Source: Streptomonospora mangrovi (GTDB lineage Bacteria > Actinomycetota > Actinomycetes > Streptosporangiales > Streptosporangiaceae). From it: 64,000 nt of DNA. This document shows positions 52,662 to 60,067 of this stretch, in pieces (position 1 is the stretch's first letter; every line of letters starts with the position of its first letter). Location of the stretch: NCBI RefSeq assembly GCF_027604915.1, contig NZ_JAJAQC010000014.1, forward strand, positions 16,828-80,827. Direction: 5' to 3'. Both the position numbers and the translations under genes were made by a program. Under the pieces are notes generated by a model. It searched no databases. It had not been told where the DNA came from and saw only the letters and a list, made by a program, of their open reading frames with translations.

Positions 52662-53900
52662 TCAGTCGAGGCCGTCGGCCTTGCTGAGCAGGTAGCGCTG
52701 CTCCACCTTGTTCCCGGTCAGGTCGGCCGCCCGGCGGTAGAGCGCGGCGGCCCCCGTGGTGTCGCCGGTCAACTGGAGCAGGTGGGCGCGGACCGCGTGC
52801 TCCCGCTGCCGGGTGAGCGGGTGCCGGTCCAGGTGGTGGCGCTGGTTGAGGTCGTCCAGGAGTGCCAGGCCGCGGGCGGGCCCGTGGGCGTGGGCCACCG
52901 CCACCACGCGGCTGAGCTGGACCGGCGCGGTGGGGGTGAGCCGTTCGAGCCACAGGTACAGCACGGCGATCTGCGCCCAGTCGGTCCGCTCGGGCGAGGC
53001 GGCCGCGGCGTGCACGGCGGCGATCGCGGCTTGGAGCTGGTAGGGGCCCGCCGGGTGGCGGTTCCAGACGCCGTCGATGAGGGCGGTGCCCTCCTCGATC
53101 AGGCCGCGGTCCCACCGGGTGCGGTCCTGCTCCTCCAGGGGCACCAGGTCACCGCCGTCGGTGCGCGCGGCGCGCCGGGACTCGGTGAGCAGCATCAGCG
53201 CCAGCAGGCCGGTCACCTCGGCGTCGCCGCGCAGCGCGGCGTGCAGCATGCGGGTCAGCCGGATGGCCTCGCGGGTCAGGTCGACGCGGGCGAGCCGGTC
53301 GCCGGCGGTGGCGGTGTAGCCCTCGTTGAAGACGAGGTAGAGCACCCGCATCACGGCGGCCACGCGGCTGTCGCGGTCGGCGTCGGTGGGGGGCGTGAAG
53401 CGGGCTCCGGCACGGGCCAACCGCTGCTTGGCGCGGCTTATCCGGGCGCCCATGGTGGACTCGGTGGTGCCGTGGGCGTGGGCGATCTCGGCGGTGGTCA
53501 GGCCGCCGACCGCGCGCAGCGTGAGCGCCACCTGGGAGGTGGGGTCCAGCGCGGGATGGCAGCACAGCAGCAGCAGGGTCAGGCTGTCGTCGGCCTCGGG
53601 CACGGGGTCGGCCCGGCGCTCGGGCTCCCGCATTACCAGGTCGGCCACCCCGGCCTCCTGCTCGCGGCGGTGGCGGGCCTGGTCGGAGCGGATCAGGTCG
53701 ACCATGCGCCGGTACCCGACGCGGATGAGCCAACCGCGCGGGTTCTCCGGGACGCCCTCGGCCGGCCAGGTCTGGCTGGCGGTCAGCAGCGCCTCCTGCA
53801 CCGCGTCCTCGGCGATGTCGAACCGGCCGAACCGGCGGACCAGCGCGCCGAGCACCTGCGGCGCTTCGGTGCGCAGCAGGTGCTCAAGCTCGTGGTTCAC
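52662..53900 (-). CDS. ECF sigma factor of the ECF42 type
   Basis: 412 aa. Sigma region 2 (about 1-80; FGRFDIAEDAVQEALLTASQTWP) and region 4 (about 115-165; LRAVGGLTTAEIAHAHGTTESTMGARISRAK), then a long C-terminal helical TPR-like extension of about 240 residues (DUF6596-like). This length and the adjacent DGPF gene define group ECF42, which has no classical anti-sigma factor. The GTG at 53900 overlaps the DGPF gene's stop (GTGA), so the two are translationally coupled. Third gene of an operon. Confidence 0.9.
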   Translation of the reverse strand: MNHELEHLLRTEAPQVLGALVRRFGRFDIAEDAVQEALLTASQTWPAEGVPENPRGWLIRVGYRRMVDLIRSDQARHRREQEAGVADLVMREPERRADPVPEADDSLTLLLLCCHPALDPTSQVALTLRAVGGLTTAEIAHAHGTTESTMGARISRAKQRLARAGARFTPPTDADRDSRVAAVMRVLYLVFNEGYTATAGDRLARVDLTREAIRLTRMLHAALRGDAEVTGLLALMLLTESRRAARTDGGDLVPLEEQDRTRWDRGLIEEGTALIDGVWNRHPAGPYQLQAAIAAVHAAAASPERTDWAQIAVLYLWLERLTPTAPVQLSRVVAVAHAHGPARGLALLDDLNQRHHLDRHPLTRQREHAVRAHLLQLTGDTTGAAALYRRAADLTGNKVEQRYLLSKADGLD

Positions 53901-54268
53901 GCCGCGAAGTCCTCGCCCATGATCGGGCGGATCTCGATCGGCTCGCCGAGCGCCTCGACGATGCGGGCGGCGATCTCGACGGCGCGCTCCTTGCCGGCGA
54001 CGTCGATCACGGCGAAGCTGGCCAGGACCTCCTTCAGTTCGGCGAAGGGGCCGTCGGTGGCGACCACCTTGCCGCCGTCGCGGCGGACGGTCGTGCTGAC
54101 CGCAGGGTGCCCCAGGCCCTCGGTGGTGACCAACTCGCCGGATGCCAGCAACTCCTGCTCCAGCTTCTGGTAGGCCGCGAAGGCGGCCAGCGCCTCCTCG
54201 GAGGGGACGTCGGCGGTCGCGGCGTCCCACGCGGCGGCCGGGGTGTAGGCGAGCAGCAGGTATTTCAC
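53897..54268 (-). CDS. YCII-related DGPF-domain protein
   Basis: 123 aa. Starts VKYLLLAYTPAAAWD and has the name-giving DGPF motif in VATDGPFAELKEVL, with PIMGEDFAA at the end. DGPF proteins accompany ECF42 sigma factors and may sense a signal or act as a regulator; their biochemistry is unsettled. AAGGGGA six bases before the GTG at 54268. Downstream of the DUF998 gene by 43 bases. Confidence 0.9.
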   Translation of the reverse strand: MKYLLLAYTPAAAWDAATADVPSEEALAAFAAYQKLEQELLASGELVTTEGLGHPAVSTTVRRDGGKVVATDGPFAELKEVLASFAVIDVAGKERAVEIAARIVEALGEPIEIRPIMGEDFAA

Positions 54269-54311
54269 GGTGGATCCCCTTGTCGATGTCGCGGGCAACG
54301 TTACGGGCGCC

Positions 54312-54968
54312 TCAACCGGCGCGGCGCAGGGACACCGCGAGGGCGGTCGTCCAGGTGAAGGCGACGACGCCGTTCACGGCGATCTGGATGCTCATGTACT
54401 CGGACGACATCGGCACCAGCAGCACCAGCGCGGTGACGGCGCTCAGCACGGCGGGCAGGACCGCGCGGCGGCGGGCGCACCGGACGGTCATCACGACGGC
54501 CGCGACGGCGAGCGCGGTGAAGGCCACGGCGGCGGAGGCGGAGTGGGCGACGCTGTGCCAGGACATCTGCGCGACCGGGCCTTCGGGGGTGCCGACCGGG
54601 AAGCCGTACTCGGCGTCCATGGTGAAGATTCCGGCCGCGACCAGCCCGGCGCCGAAGACGCCCACCAGGGCCGGCAGCGCCCGCCGCCCGACCCCTTCGG
54701 TGATGGTGCGCCGGGTGCCGAGGGCCAGTGCCAGCGACCCCAGTCCGGCGAGGACGAAGGTGAGGATCTGGATCCACCCGAGGTCGCCGGTGGAGAGTTG
54801 GCTGATGGGGTGCCGGGTGATGTCGAAGCCTTCGCGGGTGAGCATCTGCGTGACGGCGGAGGCGAAGAAGAGCGGGCCGGCGAGCGCTCCGGCCAGCAGC
54901 AGGCGCCCGGTCGCCGGGGCGGTCGCGCGGGCGGGAACGGCGGGGGTGGTGGAGGTGGTCGCGGTCAT
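54312..54968 (-). CDS. DUF998 integral membrane protein
   Basis: 218 aa with six predicted membrane helices (first at LLLAGALAGPLFFASAVTQ, last at IAVNGVVAFTWTTALAVS). FDITRHPISQLSTGDLGWIQ after the first helix is the DUF998 signature. Function unknown. GGGAG precedes the ATG. First gene of the DUF998-DGPF-sigma operon; in other ECF42 loci similar membrane proteins may be targets or sensors. Confidence 0.82.
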   Translation of the reverse strand: MTATTSTTPAVPARATAPATGRLLLAGALAGPLFFASAVTQMLTREGFDITRHPISQLSTGDLGWIQILTFVLAGLGSLALALGTRRTITEGVGRRALPALVGVFGAGLVAAGIFTMDAEYGFPVGTPEGPVAQMSWHSVAHSASAAVAFTALAVAAVVMTVRCARRRAVLPAVLSAVTALVLLVPMSSEYMSIQIAVNGVVAFTWTTALAVSLRRAG

Positions 54969-55001
54969 GTCGTTCTCCCGTGTTCGTGGGTTCTCAACCG
55001 C

Positions 55002-55032
55002 TACCTCGGACCCGAACCGGCGTTTTGGACAC
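55002..55032 (-). promoter_or_regulatory. ECF42-type promoter of the DUF998-DGPF-sigma operon
   Basis: On the minus strand GTGTC, 17 bases, TCCGAGGTA. The same words at the same spacing occur on the plus strand at 55065-55095. The published ECF42 motif (TGTCGA at -35, CGA at -10) is similar. Confidence 0.6.
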
Positions 55033-55064
55033 CCATCGAATGTGATCCAGAACACAAAAGGCGC

Positions 55065-55095
55065 GTGTCAGAACCCGGCGGCGGTCTCCGAGGTA
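55065..55095 (+). promoter_or_regulatory. ECF42-type promoter of the DUF1579-like gene
   Basis: GTGTC, 17 bases, TCCGAGGTA, the mirror partner of the minus-strand promoter at 55002-55032; about 40 bases before the gene start. Confidence 0.6.
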
Positions 55096-55135
55096 CCGGC
55101 GAGCAACCCCGCAGAAAGGCGACATGGAGGACACC

Positions 55136-55573
55136 ATGGAGAACAACATGATCGAGACCCCGCAGCCCAGCCCCGAACTCATGGCTTTGGACCGCCTGGT
55201 CGGCACCTGGAAGGTCACCGGCGGCGCGGAGGGGACCGTGCGCTACGAGTGGATGCCCGGCCGGTTCTTCCTGATCCAGCACGTCGAGCTGACCCAGTTC
55301 GGCGAGCCGGTCACCGGCATGGAGATCATCGGCAACCTGCGCCCGTTCGGTGAGCCGACGGGGACGGACGTGGTGTCGCGGTACTACGACTCGGCGGGCA
55401 ACACCTTCGACTACGTCTACGAACTGGAGGGCGACAAGCTGACCATCTGGGCCGGGGCCAAGGGCAGCCCCGCCTACTTCGAGGGCACCCTCGACGCCGC
55501 CGACACCACCCTCACGGGCGAGTGGACCTACCCCGGCGGCGGCGGATACGCCTCCACCGCGACCCGCATCTGA
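55136..55573 (+). CDS. DUF1579-like protein of the ECF42 locus
   Basis: 145 aa. Beta-rich pattern DRLVGTWKVTGGAEGTVRYEWMPGRFFLIQHVEL, MEIIGNLRPFG and TWAGAKGSPAYFEG-type strands, resembling the DUF1579/lipocalin-like group of small cytoplasmic proteins. Function unknown. ATG 55136 has GGAGG five bases upstream; ATG 55124 (AAAGG four bases before) is an alternative. Divergent from the sigma operon with a matching promoter, so a probable sigma-factor target. Confidence 0.75.
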   Translation: MENNMIETPQPSPELMALDRLVGTWKVTGGAEGTVRYEWMPGRFFLIQHVELTQFGEPVTGMEIIGNLRPFGEPTGTDVVSRYYDSAGNTFDYVYELEGDKLTIWAGAKGSPAYFEGTLDAADTTLTGEWTYPGGGGYASTATRI

Positions 55574-55963
55574 CCGAGGTCTGCTTTCCGCCGCCCCGGA
55601 GAGCGAGCGAGGCGGCGAGCCGTACGGAACGGCTCGCCGCCGCCGGTCCGGCGCGGGACTTCAGCGTGTGCGCTTGTCCAGGGAGCCGCCGCCGGACAAG
55701 TGCCCGTGTTGCCCCCAGTCGTTACACAAGGGCGGGCGGGAACGCCTACGCGAGTCTCCTGGTGCGGCCACCGCGAACAGTCGCCGCCACACGGCGTGCG
55801 GACCGCTCAACGGTGTAGAAATGTGTCGCGAACGGCAGCGCCGGCGCTAGGCCGGCCGGCATCCACATGGTGTTGGGAACAGGAACCGGGCACCGTGGTC
55901 GGAAAACAGGGCGCCAGGACCTCACCAAACAAACCCATTGCGTGCCGGCCGGCAAATCCGCCA
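55574..55963. other. Gene-free stretch
   Basis: About 390 bases. No supported gene, repeat or terminator; base composition becomes AT-richer toward 55900. Confidence 0.4.
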
Positions 55964-56266
55964 TTAATACGGCGTGCCGCGGTTCGTGGGCGAATCGCCG
56001 TGGGACTGCCGGCTCTTGCCCTTGCGCATACCGAGCAGACCAAGGAGGCCGAGCAGACCGAGCAGGCCCCACAGGCCCCAGTCACCCCCATCGTCGTTCT
56101 CGGTGGTGGTGGTGTCGGCGCTCATGACCGGCTCCGCGCCCGAGGCTTGGCTGACTGACGCGGCGACCGTGTGCGTCGCCACCGTATCCGCTGATGCGGG
56201 CGCGGTGGCTAATGGGGTCGCTACGAGTGAAGAAATGAGGCCGAATGTAAGCAAAATTTTCTTCAT
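55964..56266 (-). CDS. Small surface protein with WGxxGxxG-type C-terminal sorting motif
   Basis: 100 aa. Signal peptide (about 1-26, ASA), short Thr/Ser-rich mature part, acidic patch DDGGD, then WGLWGLLGLLGLLGLLG, a hydrophobic tail, and basic MRKGKSRQ. This tripartite end is the WGxxGxxG family layout, thought to be a membrane-sorting signal. GGGGGAG is two bases before the ATG. The 5' part of the gene is unusually AT-rich (many AAA, TTT, ATT codons) compared with all neighbours, a sign of recent transfer. Confidence 0.75.
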   Translation of the reverse strand: MKKILLTFGLISSLVATPLATAPASADTVATHTVAASVSQASGAEPVMSADTTTTENDDGGDWGLWGLLGLLGLLGLLGMRKGKSRQSHGDSPTNRGTPY

Positions 56267-56570
56267 GACTCCCCCTGAAGTCTTGACGATTCTCCATTGG
56301 GTATTTCGGCGGCTCAACACGTAGGCGTTCCCTTCCCGGTTGCCCTAGAAAGGGAACAGTAAACGCGATTCCCTGCCGATCGCACGGAGAACCGCCCAAG
56401 CCGCGGTGAACAATCGCCAATAAGCCTTTCCCGATCTATCGCGAAAGCGAAGGGGACTGCGGATCGGCTGGCCTCCGCGGCTGTCCTCGGCCGGTGCGGG
56501 GGCATGCGACCGCGCCCCCGGCGCACAGCCCTGGCCATTTGGGAGACGGTCGGCGATCTCGGCGGGCGAG

Positions 56571-56747
56571 TCCAGCGATGGCCACTCCGGCACGCGGGCG
56601 GCCATGGTCTACCTCCACGCCCGGGACGACCGGGCGCGGGAACTCGCCGACCGCCTTGGGGGGCGGGCCGCTGAGGAGTTGAGCAAGGCGCGCGGGCAGA
56701 GCGCGGGACCGGCGGCGGGCGGGAGCGATCGAGCGTCGGGCACGTAG
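56571..56747 (+). pseudogene. C-terminal remnant of a tyrosine integrase
   Basis: The frame reads GHSGTRAAMVYLHARDDRAR, the end of a phage/AICE tyrosine recombinase with the catalytic Tyr in MVYLH, then a normal-looking tail to the TAG at 56745-56747. Upstream the same frame loses all family similarity, so the N-terminal 80 percent or more is gone. It points toward the tRNA-Gly fragment 80 bases away, as integrase genes usually point to their att site. Probably left by an older element. Confidence 0.7.
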
Positions 56748-56783
56748 CGGGCACGCGAGCCGCCCGGACGTGCTGGAAAAGCG

Positions 56784-56821
56784 AGAGCCAGGTCACCGGA
56801 AACCCGGTGTGACCTGGCTCT
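56784..56821 (-). terminator. tRNA-Gly terminator
   Basis: A 13-bp perfect stem (AGAGCCAGGTCAC and its complement) with extra inner pairs, followed on the minus strand by TTTTCC. It lies nine bases past the 3' end of the tRNA fragment, as a native tRNA terminator would, marking the left side as chromosome. Confidence 0.85.
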
Positions 56822-56829
56822 TCGCTGTC

Positions 56830-56875
56830 TGGAGCGGATGACGGGAATCGAACCCGCGTTATCAGCTTGGGAAGT
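56830..56875 (-). other. Attachment site: 3' end of tRNA-Gly(CCC)
   Basis: On the minus strand this reads CTTCCCAAGCTGA (anticodon loop, anticodon CCC), then the T-arm GCGGGTTCGATTCCCG and the acceptor end with CCA. The 5' half of a tRNA is absent: the sequence before the anticodon loop does not pair. So only about 46 bases of the tRNA are present, the standard duplicate made when an element integrates into a tRNA gene. The intact gene should lie at the other, unseen end. Confidence 0.85.
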
Positions 56876-56973
56876 TGAGGCGCGTGAAGGGGCCAGACCA
56901 GCCGAAGCCCCTACCTGCACAGACAGCGAGGGTTTGACCGCACATCACCGTGTCTCCCCGTTGATCACCGCCT

Positions 56974-56994
56974 TGTGTGGCACGTGTGTGGCAC
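56974..56994 (+). repeat. Direct repeat TGTGTGGCAC x2
   Basis: Copies at 56974-56983 and 56985-56994, one helical turn apart (11-base period), about 100 bases from the att core. Spacing suits arm-type integrase sites. Confidence 0.5.
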
Positions 56995-57061
56995 AGAGCG
57001 GGGCCACGTTCGCCCACCTCAACCGCCGCGCCAGCAACCCAAGTAGGCGCCCGCCACGGTT

Positions 57062-57140
57062 CCGGTCCGAGGTGCTTGGTCGCGCCGGTGTCGGCCACCC
57101 CAGACAGTCAGGGTCGCGCGACCAAGTGCCTCGGGACCGA
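57062..57140. repeat. Large imperfect inverted repeat
   Basis: Arms of about 24 bases (57062-57085 and 57116-57140) around a 30-base centre; the inner CTTGGTCGCGC / GCGCGACCAAG is perfect, with two mismatches and one bulge farther out. Confidence 0.65.
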
Positions 57141-57389
57141 GGACGTCAGCGACCATAGCCGGTTCGCTCGCCGACGTGGGAGCGCTTCGCTTCGCCCTGT
57201 TGCGGCGACGGCGCGACCCACGGTCGGCGGATGTCGGTCAGGCGGCGGATGCTCCCGCGTGCCCCGGCGGCCGGCCGCGCGCTCGGGACCGGGCGGCAGC
57301 CCGCAGCCCGAGCGGCGGGCGGCCCGCCGGAGCGACGGCGCGAAGCGCCGTTGCCTTGATCCCATACAGCCCAATTCGGCAGTGCGTTC

Positions 57390-58124
57390 CTAGAACTTGA
57401 CGCCGACGGCTCCGTTCCAGGTGTGCTCGAAGCTGTTGAGGTACGTGGCGAACAGCTCCGGCTCGGTGTCGCCGTCGATGACGAGTACGGGGGTCGTGGA
57501 TGCTGGTGCGCCGTATATGTGCTGGTTGACCAGCATCCGGTTGTCGGCTCGGAAGACGGAGTTGTACAGCACGGTTCCGTGCTGGCGGATCTCGATGCCT
57601 TCGATGCTCATTAGGGGCTTGTAGAGCACCAGGGCGTTACGGACCTTCGCGGCCATGGCCGTGCCGATGCCCTCTTCGTCTCCTCGGTCCTGGACGTGGG
57701 GGCTTTCCGGGTCGCCCAAGAGGATGCGAACTCGAACGTCGGAGTGCGCCTTCTCCTCGAACACGTGCAGGATGCCCGTGTCCTCGGCGAGGAACAGGCC
57801 GCTGTAGACGAGTACGCCGATCTCGTGGTGCGCCGACTCGAACAGTTGCCGCCATACAGCGTGCGGGACCGCCCAGCGGTGTGGATAGACCTTCGGGAGA
57901 TCGGCCGGGAACGGCTGCGATTCCGCGCGCTTGGCGGCTGCGGTCGGCCACAGTTCGTGCTCGGGGATGCCCACCAGGTCGGCCATGGCCCAGCGGTGGC
58001 GGGCATAGGGCGTCTGACCGGACAACCAGCGGCGGACCGTCTTCGGGTCCACGCCCAAGCGTTCGGCCGCGTCGGTGTCGGTGAGGCGAGCGTTGGCCAA
58101 GGCTCGGCGGAGGGCTTCGTTCAC
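57390..58124 (-). CDS. HTH regulator with phospholipase D-like DUF5919 domain, copy 1
   Basis: 244 aa. XRE-like HTH (about 1-55; LTDTDAAERLGVDPKTVRRWLSGQTPYARHRWAMADLVG) followed by a DUF5919 domain (about 85-240; HEIGVLVYSGLFLAEDTGI, VRILLGDPESPHVQDRGDEEGIGTAMAAKVRNALVLYKPL, LYNSVFRADNRMLVNQHIYG). The last block resembles a degenerate PLD-type HxK region. Such proteins are common on actinomycete elements; whether they cut, bind or only regulate is unknown. GGGAGG nine bases before the GTG. Paralogue at 60525-61262. Confidence 0.8.
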   Translation of the reverse strand: MNEALRRALANARLTDTDAAERLGVDPKTVRRWLSGQTPYARHRWAMADLVGIPEHELWPTAAAKRAESQPFPADLPKVYPHRWAVPHAVWRQLFESAHHEIGVLVYSGLFLAEDTGILHVFEEKAHSDVRVRILLGDPESPHVQDRGDEEGIGTAMAAKVRNALVLYKPLMSIEGIEIRQHGTVLYNSVFRADNRMLVNQHIYGAPASTTPVLVIDGDTEPELFATYLNSFEHTWNGAVGVKF

Positions 58125-58165
58125 TGCGTCGTCCTCCCGGATCAGGAGTCTCGACGGTATCAGAA

Positions 58166-58183
58166 GACGTCCCTAGACGTCCC
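58166..58183. promoter_or_regulatory. GGACGTC direct-repeat operator before HTH copy 1
   Basis: GACGTCCCTAGACGTCCC; read on the minus strand, two GGGACGTC units ten bases apart. The same arrangement lies upstream of HTH copy 2 (61279-61295), suggesting a shared operator. Confidence 0.6.
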
Positions 58184-58194
58184 TTGGGAAGTCC

Positions 58195-58214
58195 GATACG
58201 TGGTACACATGTCC
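58195..58214. promoter_or_regulatory. GntR operator site 1
   Basis: GATACGTG-N4-ACATG, first of three matching sites (others at 59455 and 61466). It lies between the divergent HTH copy 1 and the 58311 gene pair. Confidence 0.6.
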
Positions 58215-58310
58215 ACCCGCTCCAGACAGCATTTCCGCAGGTGACAAGACCCCCGCGAGTGGGCCAACACTCCGGGGGCGTGGTCCCGACCTGACGGAAG
58301 CAGGTGGAAC

Positions 58311-58544
58311 ATGCGGAACCCTATCGCGCGCCCATTCCCACGAGTGTCGTCACGATTCCGGCCCTATGCGCCGCTGCCGTTCACCCCGGCCCCTGAGCCC
58401 TACGACGTTCCTCCGCGAGCGGCCATGGTCCGACCGTACGTACTTCACCTTGAGAGGCAGCGGCGCCAGTGGCGCGACGACCGAAGCCGCCTCGGGGTGG
58501 CTGTGCTCCTGGACCTGTCTCGGTCGGCGGCGGTGCTGGTATGA
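58311..58544 (+). CDS. Small conserved AICE protein
   Basis: 77 aa, basic, soluble: it opens MRNPIARPFPRVSSRFRPYA, then a Pro-rich stretch ending YDVPPRAAMVRPYVLHLERQ. I have seen similar short proteins in other actinomycete elements, always next to transfer/regulation genes, without a known function. AGGTGG precedes the ATG. Its stop overlaps the next start (ATGA), giving a two-gene operon. Confidence 0.65.
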   Translation: MRNPIARPFPRVSSRFRPYAPLPFTPAPEPYDVPPRAAMVRPYVLHLERQRRQWRDDRSRLGVAVLLDLSRSAAVLV

Positions 58545-58822
58545 GCCAGCCCGACAGTCCGCTGTTGCAGCTCCTTCAACGCCACTACGGAGACCGGTGG
58601 AACATCCGCCGAACCGAACACCTGTGGATCGCCACGCTGCGGAAACCGGATGCCGAGCACGCTCCGACTCTGGTCGAACCCGACCTTGAGGAGTTCGTGC
58701 GCCAACTCGAAGACCCGCCCGCGAGCATCGGGCGCTCCCTGCTGTCGGGGGGCTGGTTCCAGTCCCGGTTGCACGCGCTCGCGGACGGCATCTATCGCTC
58801 AGAGGAACCGCCCTCAGCGTGA
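58541..58822 (+). CDS. Small conserved AICE protein
   Basis: 93 aa: LLQLLQRHYGDRWNIRRTEHLW then ATLRKPDAEHAPTLVEPDLEEFVRQLE and a Trp-containing helix. Soluble, no known family function. Overlaps the preceding gene by four bases and precedes the GntR gene. Probably an element-specific accessory protein. Confidence 0.65.
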   Translation: MSQPDSPLLQLLQRHYGDRWNIRRTEHLWIATLRKPDAEHAPTLVEPDLEEFVRQLEDPPASIGRSLLSGGWFQSRLHALADGIYRSEEPPSA

Positions 58823-58968
58823 CCAGGCCGCCGCGCGGCCGGTGGTCCGTCCGCGACTTCCCACACCGGCCGCGCGGCCTCGTCCGACGTAGCCTCCAGG
58901 TGTCTGAGATCCTTTTGATCGGCGCGAATCAAATTTTGGAGCTCAATCCCGCAGCGAAGGAACAGCAC

Positions 58969-59451
58969 ATGAGTTCTCGCCGGACTCGGTGGGGCACTTA
59001 CACCCAGATAGCGGAGACGCTGAGACAGCGGATCGTCTCCGGTGCTCTGGAGCCGGGGACGGTGCTCCCCTCTGAGGCGGCCCTTCGTGAGGAGTTCGGC
59101 GTCGCGCGGAGCACGATCCGGCGTGCTCTCGCCTCGTTGGAGGCGGACAAGCTGATCAAGGCTCGTCCGGGGACGGGGCGGGTCGTCTGCGGTCCGGGGG
59201 GCTCCGCGGAAGGCGCTTCCGGCGACCTACCCCAGTACCGGCGCATCGCTGACGCGCTGCGGGACCAGATCACCCGAGGGGACTTCGCGGCCGGGGACGC
59301 CTTGCCAAGCGAGTCCGCCCTCGTCCGTCAGTACGACGTTTCCCGGGGTACCGCGCGGCGGGCGCTGGTCGAACTGGAAGCCTCGGGCCTCGTCGTCTCG
59401 CTTCAGGGCAAGGGCCGCTTCGTCCGAGGGGCCGATACGCCGCGAAGCTAG
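58969..59451 (+). CDS. Tandem GntR-domain transcriptional regulator
   Basis: 160 aa, made of two GntR winged helices in a row (about 9-70: YTQIAETLRQRIVSGALEPGTVLPSEAALREEFGVARSTIRRAL; about 88-150: YRRIADALRDQITRGDFAAGDALPSESALVRQYDVSRGTARRAL) with no effector domain. Position and type match KorSA/TraR-like repressors of transfer genes in AICEs. Ordinary KorSA has one HTH and a UTRA domain, so the duplication is unusual. The ATG at 58969 follows AAGGA; a frame back to 58819 lacks domain content. Confidence 0.85.
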   Translation: MSSRRTRWGTYTQIAETLRQRIVSGALEPGTVLPSEAALREEFGVARSTIRRALASLEADKLIKARPGTGRVVCGPGGSAEGASGDLPQYRRIADALRDQITRGDFAAGDALPSESALVRQYDVSRGTARRALVELEASGLVVSLQGKGRFVRGADTPRS

Positions 59452-59454
59452 TCT

Positions 59455-59475
59455 GATACATGTGAGACATGTTCC
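59455..59475. promoter_or_regulatory. GntR operator site 2
   Basis: GATACATG-N4-ACATG, overlapping the start codon of the HD gene and next to the -10-like TAGTCT (59449-59454). Confidence 0.65.
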
Positions 59476-60067
59476 CTGGGCGCGGGATCTCGCGCGGAAC
59501 CTCCTCGAAGAGCCGTTGCCCCGGCGGTGGGCGCACACCCAAGGCGTGGCCGAACAGGCCGCCACGCTGACCGATGTCCTCGGCGATGACGCCGACCTCG
59601 TGACCGCCTCGGCCTGGCTGCACGACATCGGGTACTCACCGGCCCTCGCCGAGACCGGCTTCCACCCCCTCGACGGTGCCCGCTATCTGCGCCGGGTCGA
59701 GCGCGCCGACGAACGCCTGTGCTCCCTGGTGGCCCACCACTCCGGCGCTATGGTCGAGGCCGAAGAGCGCGGGATGCTCGATGAACTCACCGGGGAGTTC
59801 CCCCTCCCCGATCCCGAGCTGTTGTCCGCGCTCACCTACTCCGACATGACCACCGGCCCGGACGGCACCCATCTGCCCGTTGAGCGGCGCCTCTCCGAGA
59901 TCCTTGAGCGCTATGCGCCGGGGGACCTGGTGCACCGAGCCGTGACCCGCTCCCGCCCCGACCTGGTGAAGGCGGTCCGCTCCGTTGAGGCGCGCGAGAG
60001 CGCCTTTCGCCGCCCGGCGGGCCGGGCCACTCGCTCAGCCGATGTGGGGCGCGGACGTTCCCTGTAG
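59462..60067 (+). CDS. HD-domain phosphohydrolase
   Basis: 201 aa. HD motif SAWLHDIGYSP with upstream His in RRWAHTQGVAEQ and a downstream His in LVAHHSG, the metal set of HD hydrolases acting on nucleotides or phosphoesters. HD genes often sit beside GntR genes on actinomycete elements. The GTG at 59462 is seven bases after TAGTCT and lacks a ribosome site, so a leaderless message is likely; the GntR operator covers this start, giving a direct repression point. The 3' end overlaps the Nudix gene by 33 bases. Confidence 0.82.
   Translation: MRHVPWARDLARNLLEEPLPRRWAHTQGVAEQAATLTDVLGDDADLVTASAWLHDIGYSPALAETGFHPLDGARYLRRVERADERLCSLVAHHSGAMVEAEERGMLDELTGEFPLPDPELLSALTYSDMTTGPDGTHLPVERRLSEILERYAPGDLVHRAVTRSRPDLVKAVRSVEARESAFRRPAGRATRSADVGRGRSL

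Larger units (their letters stand above)
56876..57389. other. Gene-free att-proximal stretch
   Basis: About 510 bases inside the element's left end with no supported gene. Contains the direct repeat at 56974-56994 and the large inverted repeat at 57062-57140, possible integrase/excisionase or transfer sites. Confidence 0.5.

Noticed and set aside
56830..56906. Complete tRNA-Gly gene
   Set aside because: Only the anticodon loop onward is present. Upstream bases do not form the anticodon stem, D-arm or acceptor 5' strand, so it is an att fragment.
56838..57158. Open frame beginning MTGIEPALSAW on the plus strand
   Set aside because: This is the familiar false translation of a reversed tRNA 3' end (the T-arm reads GIEPA). 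The frame continues into repeat DNA without family content.
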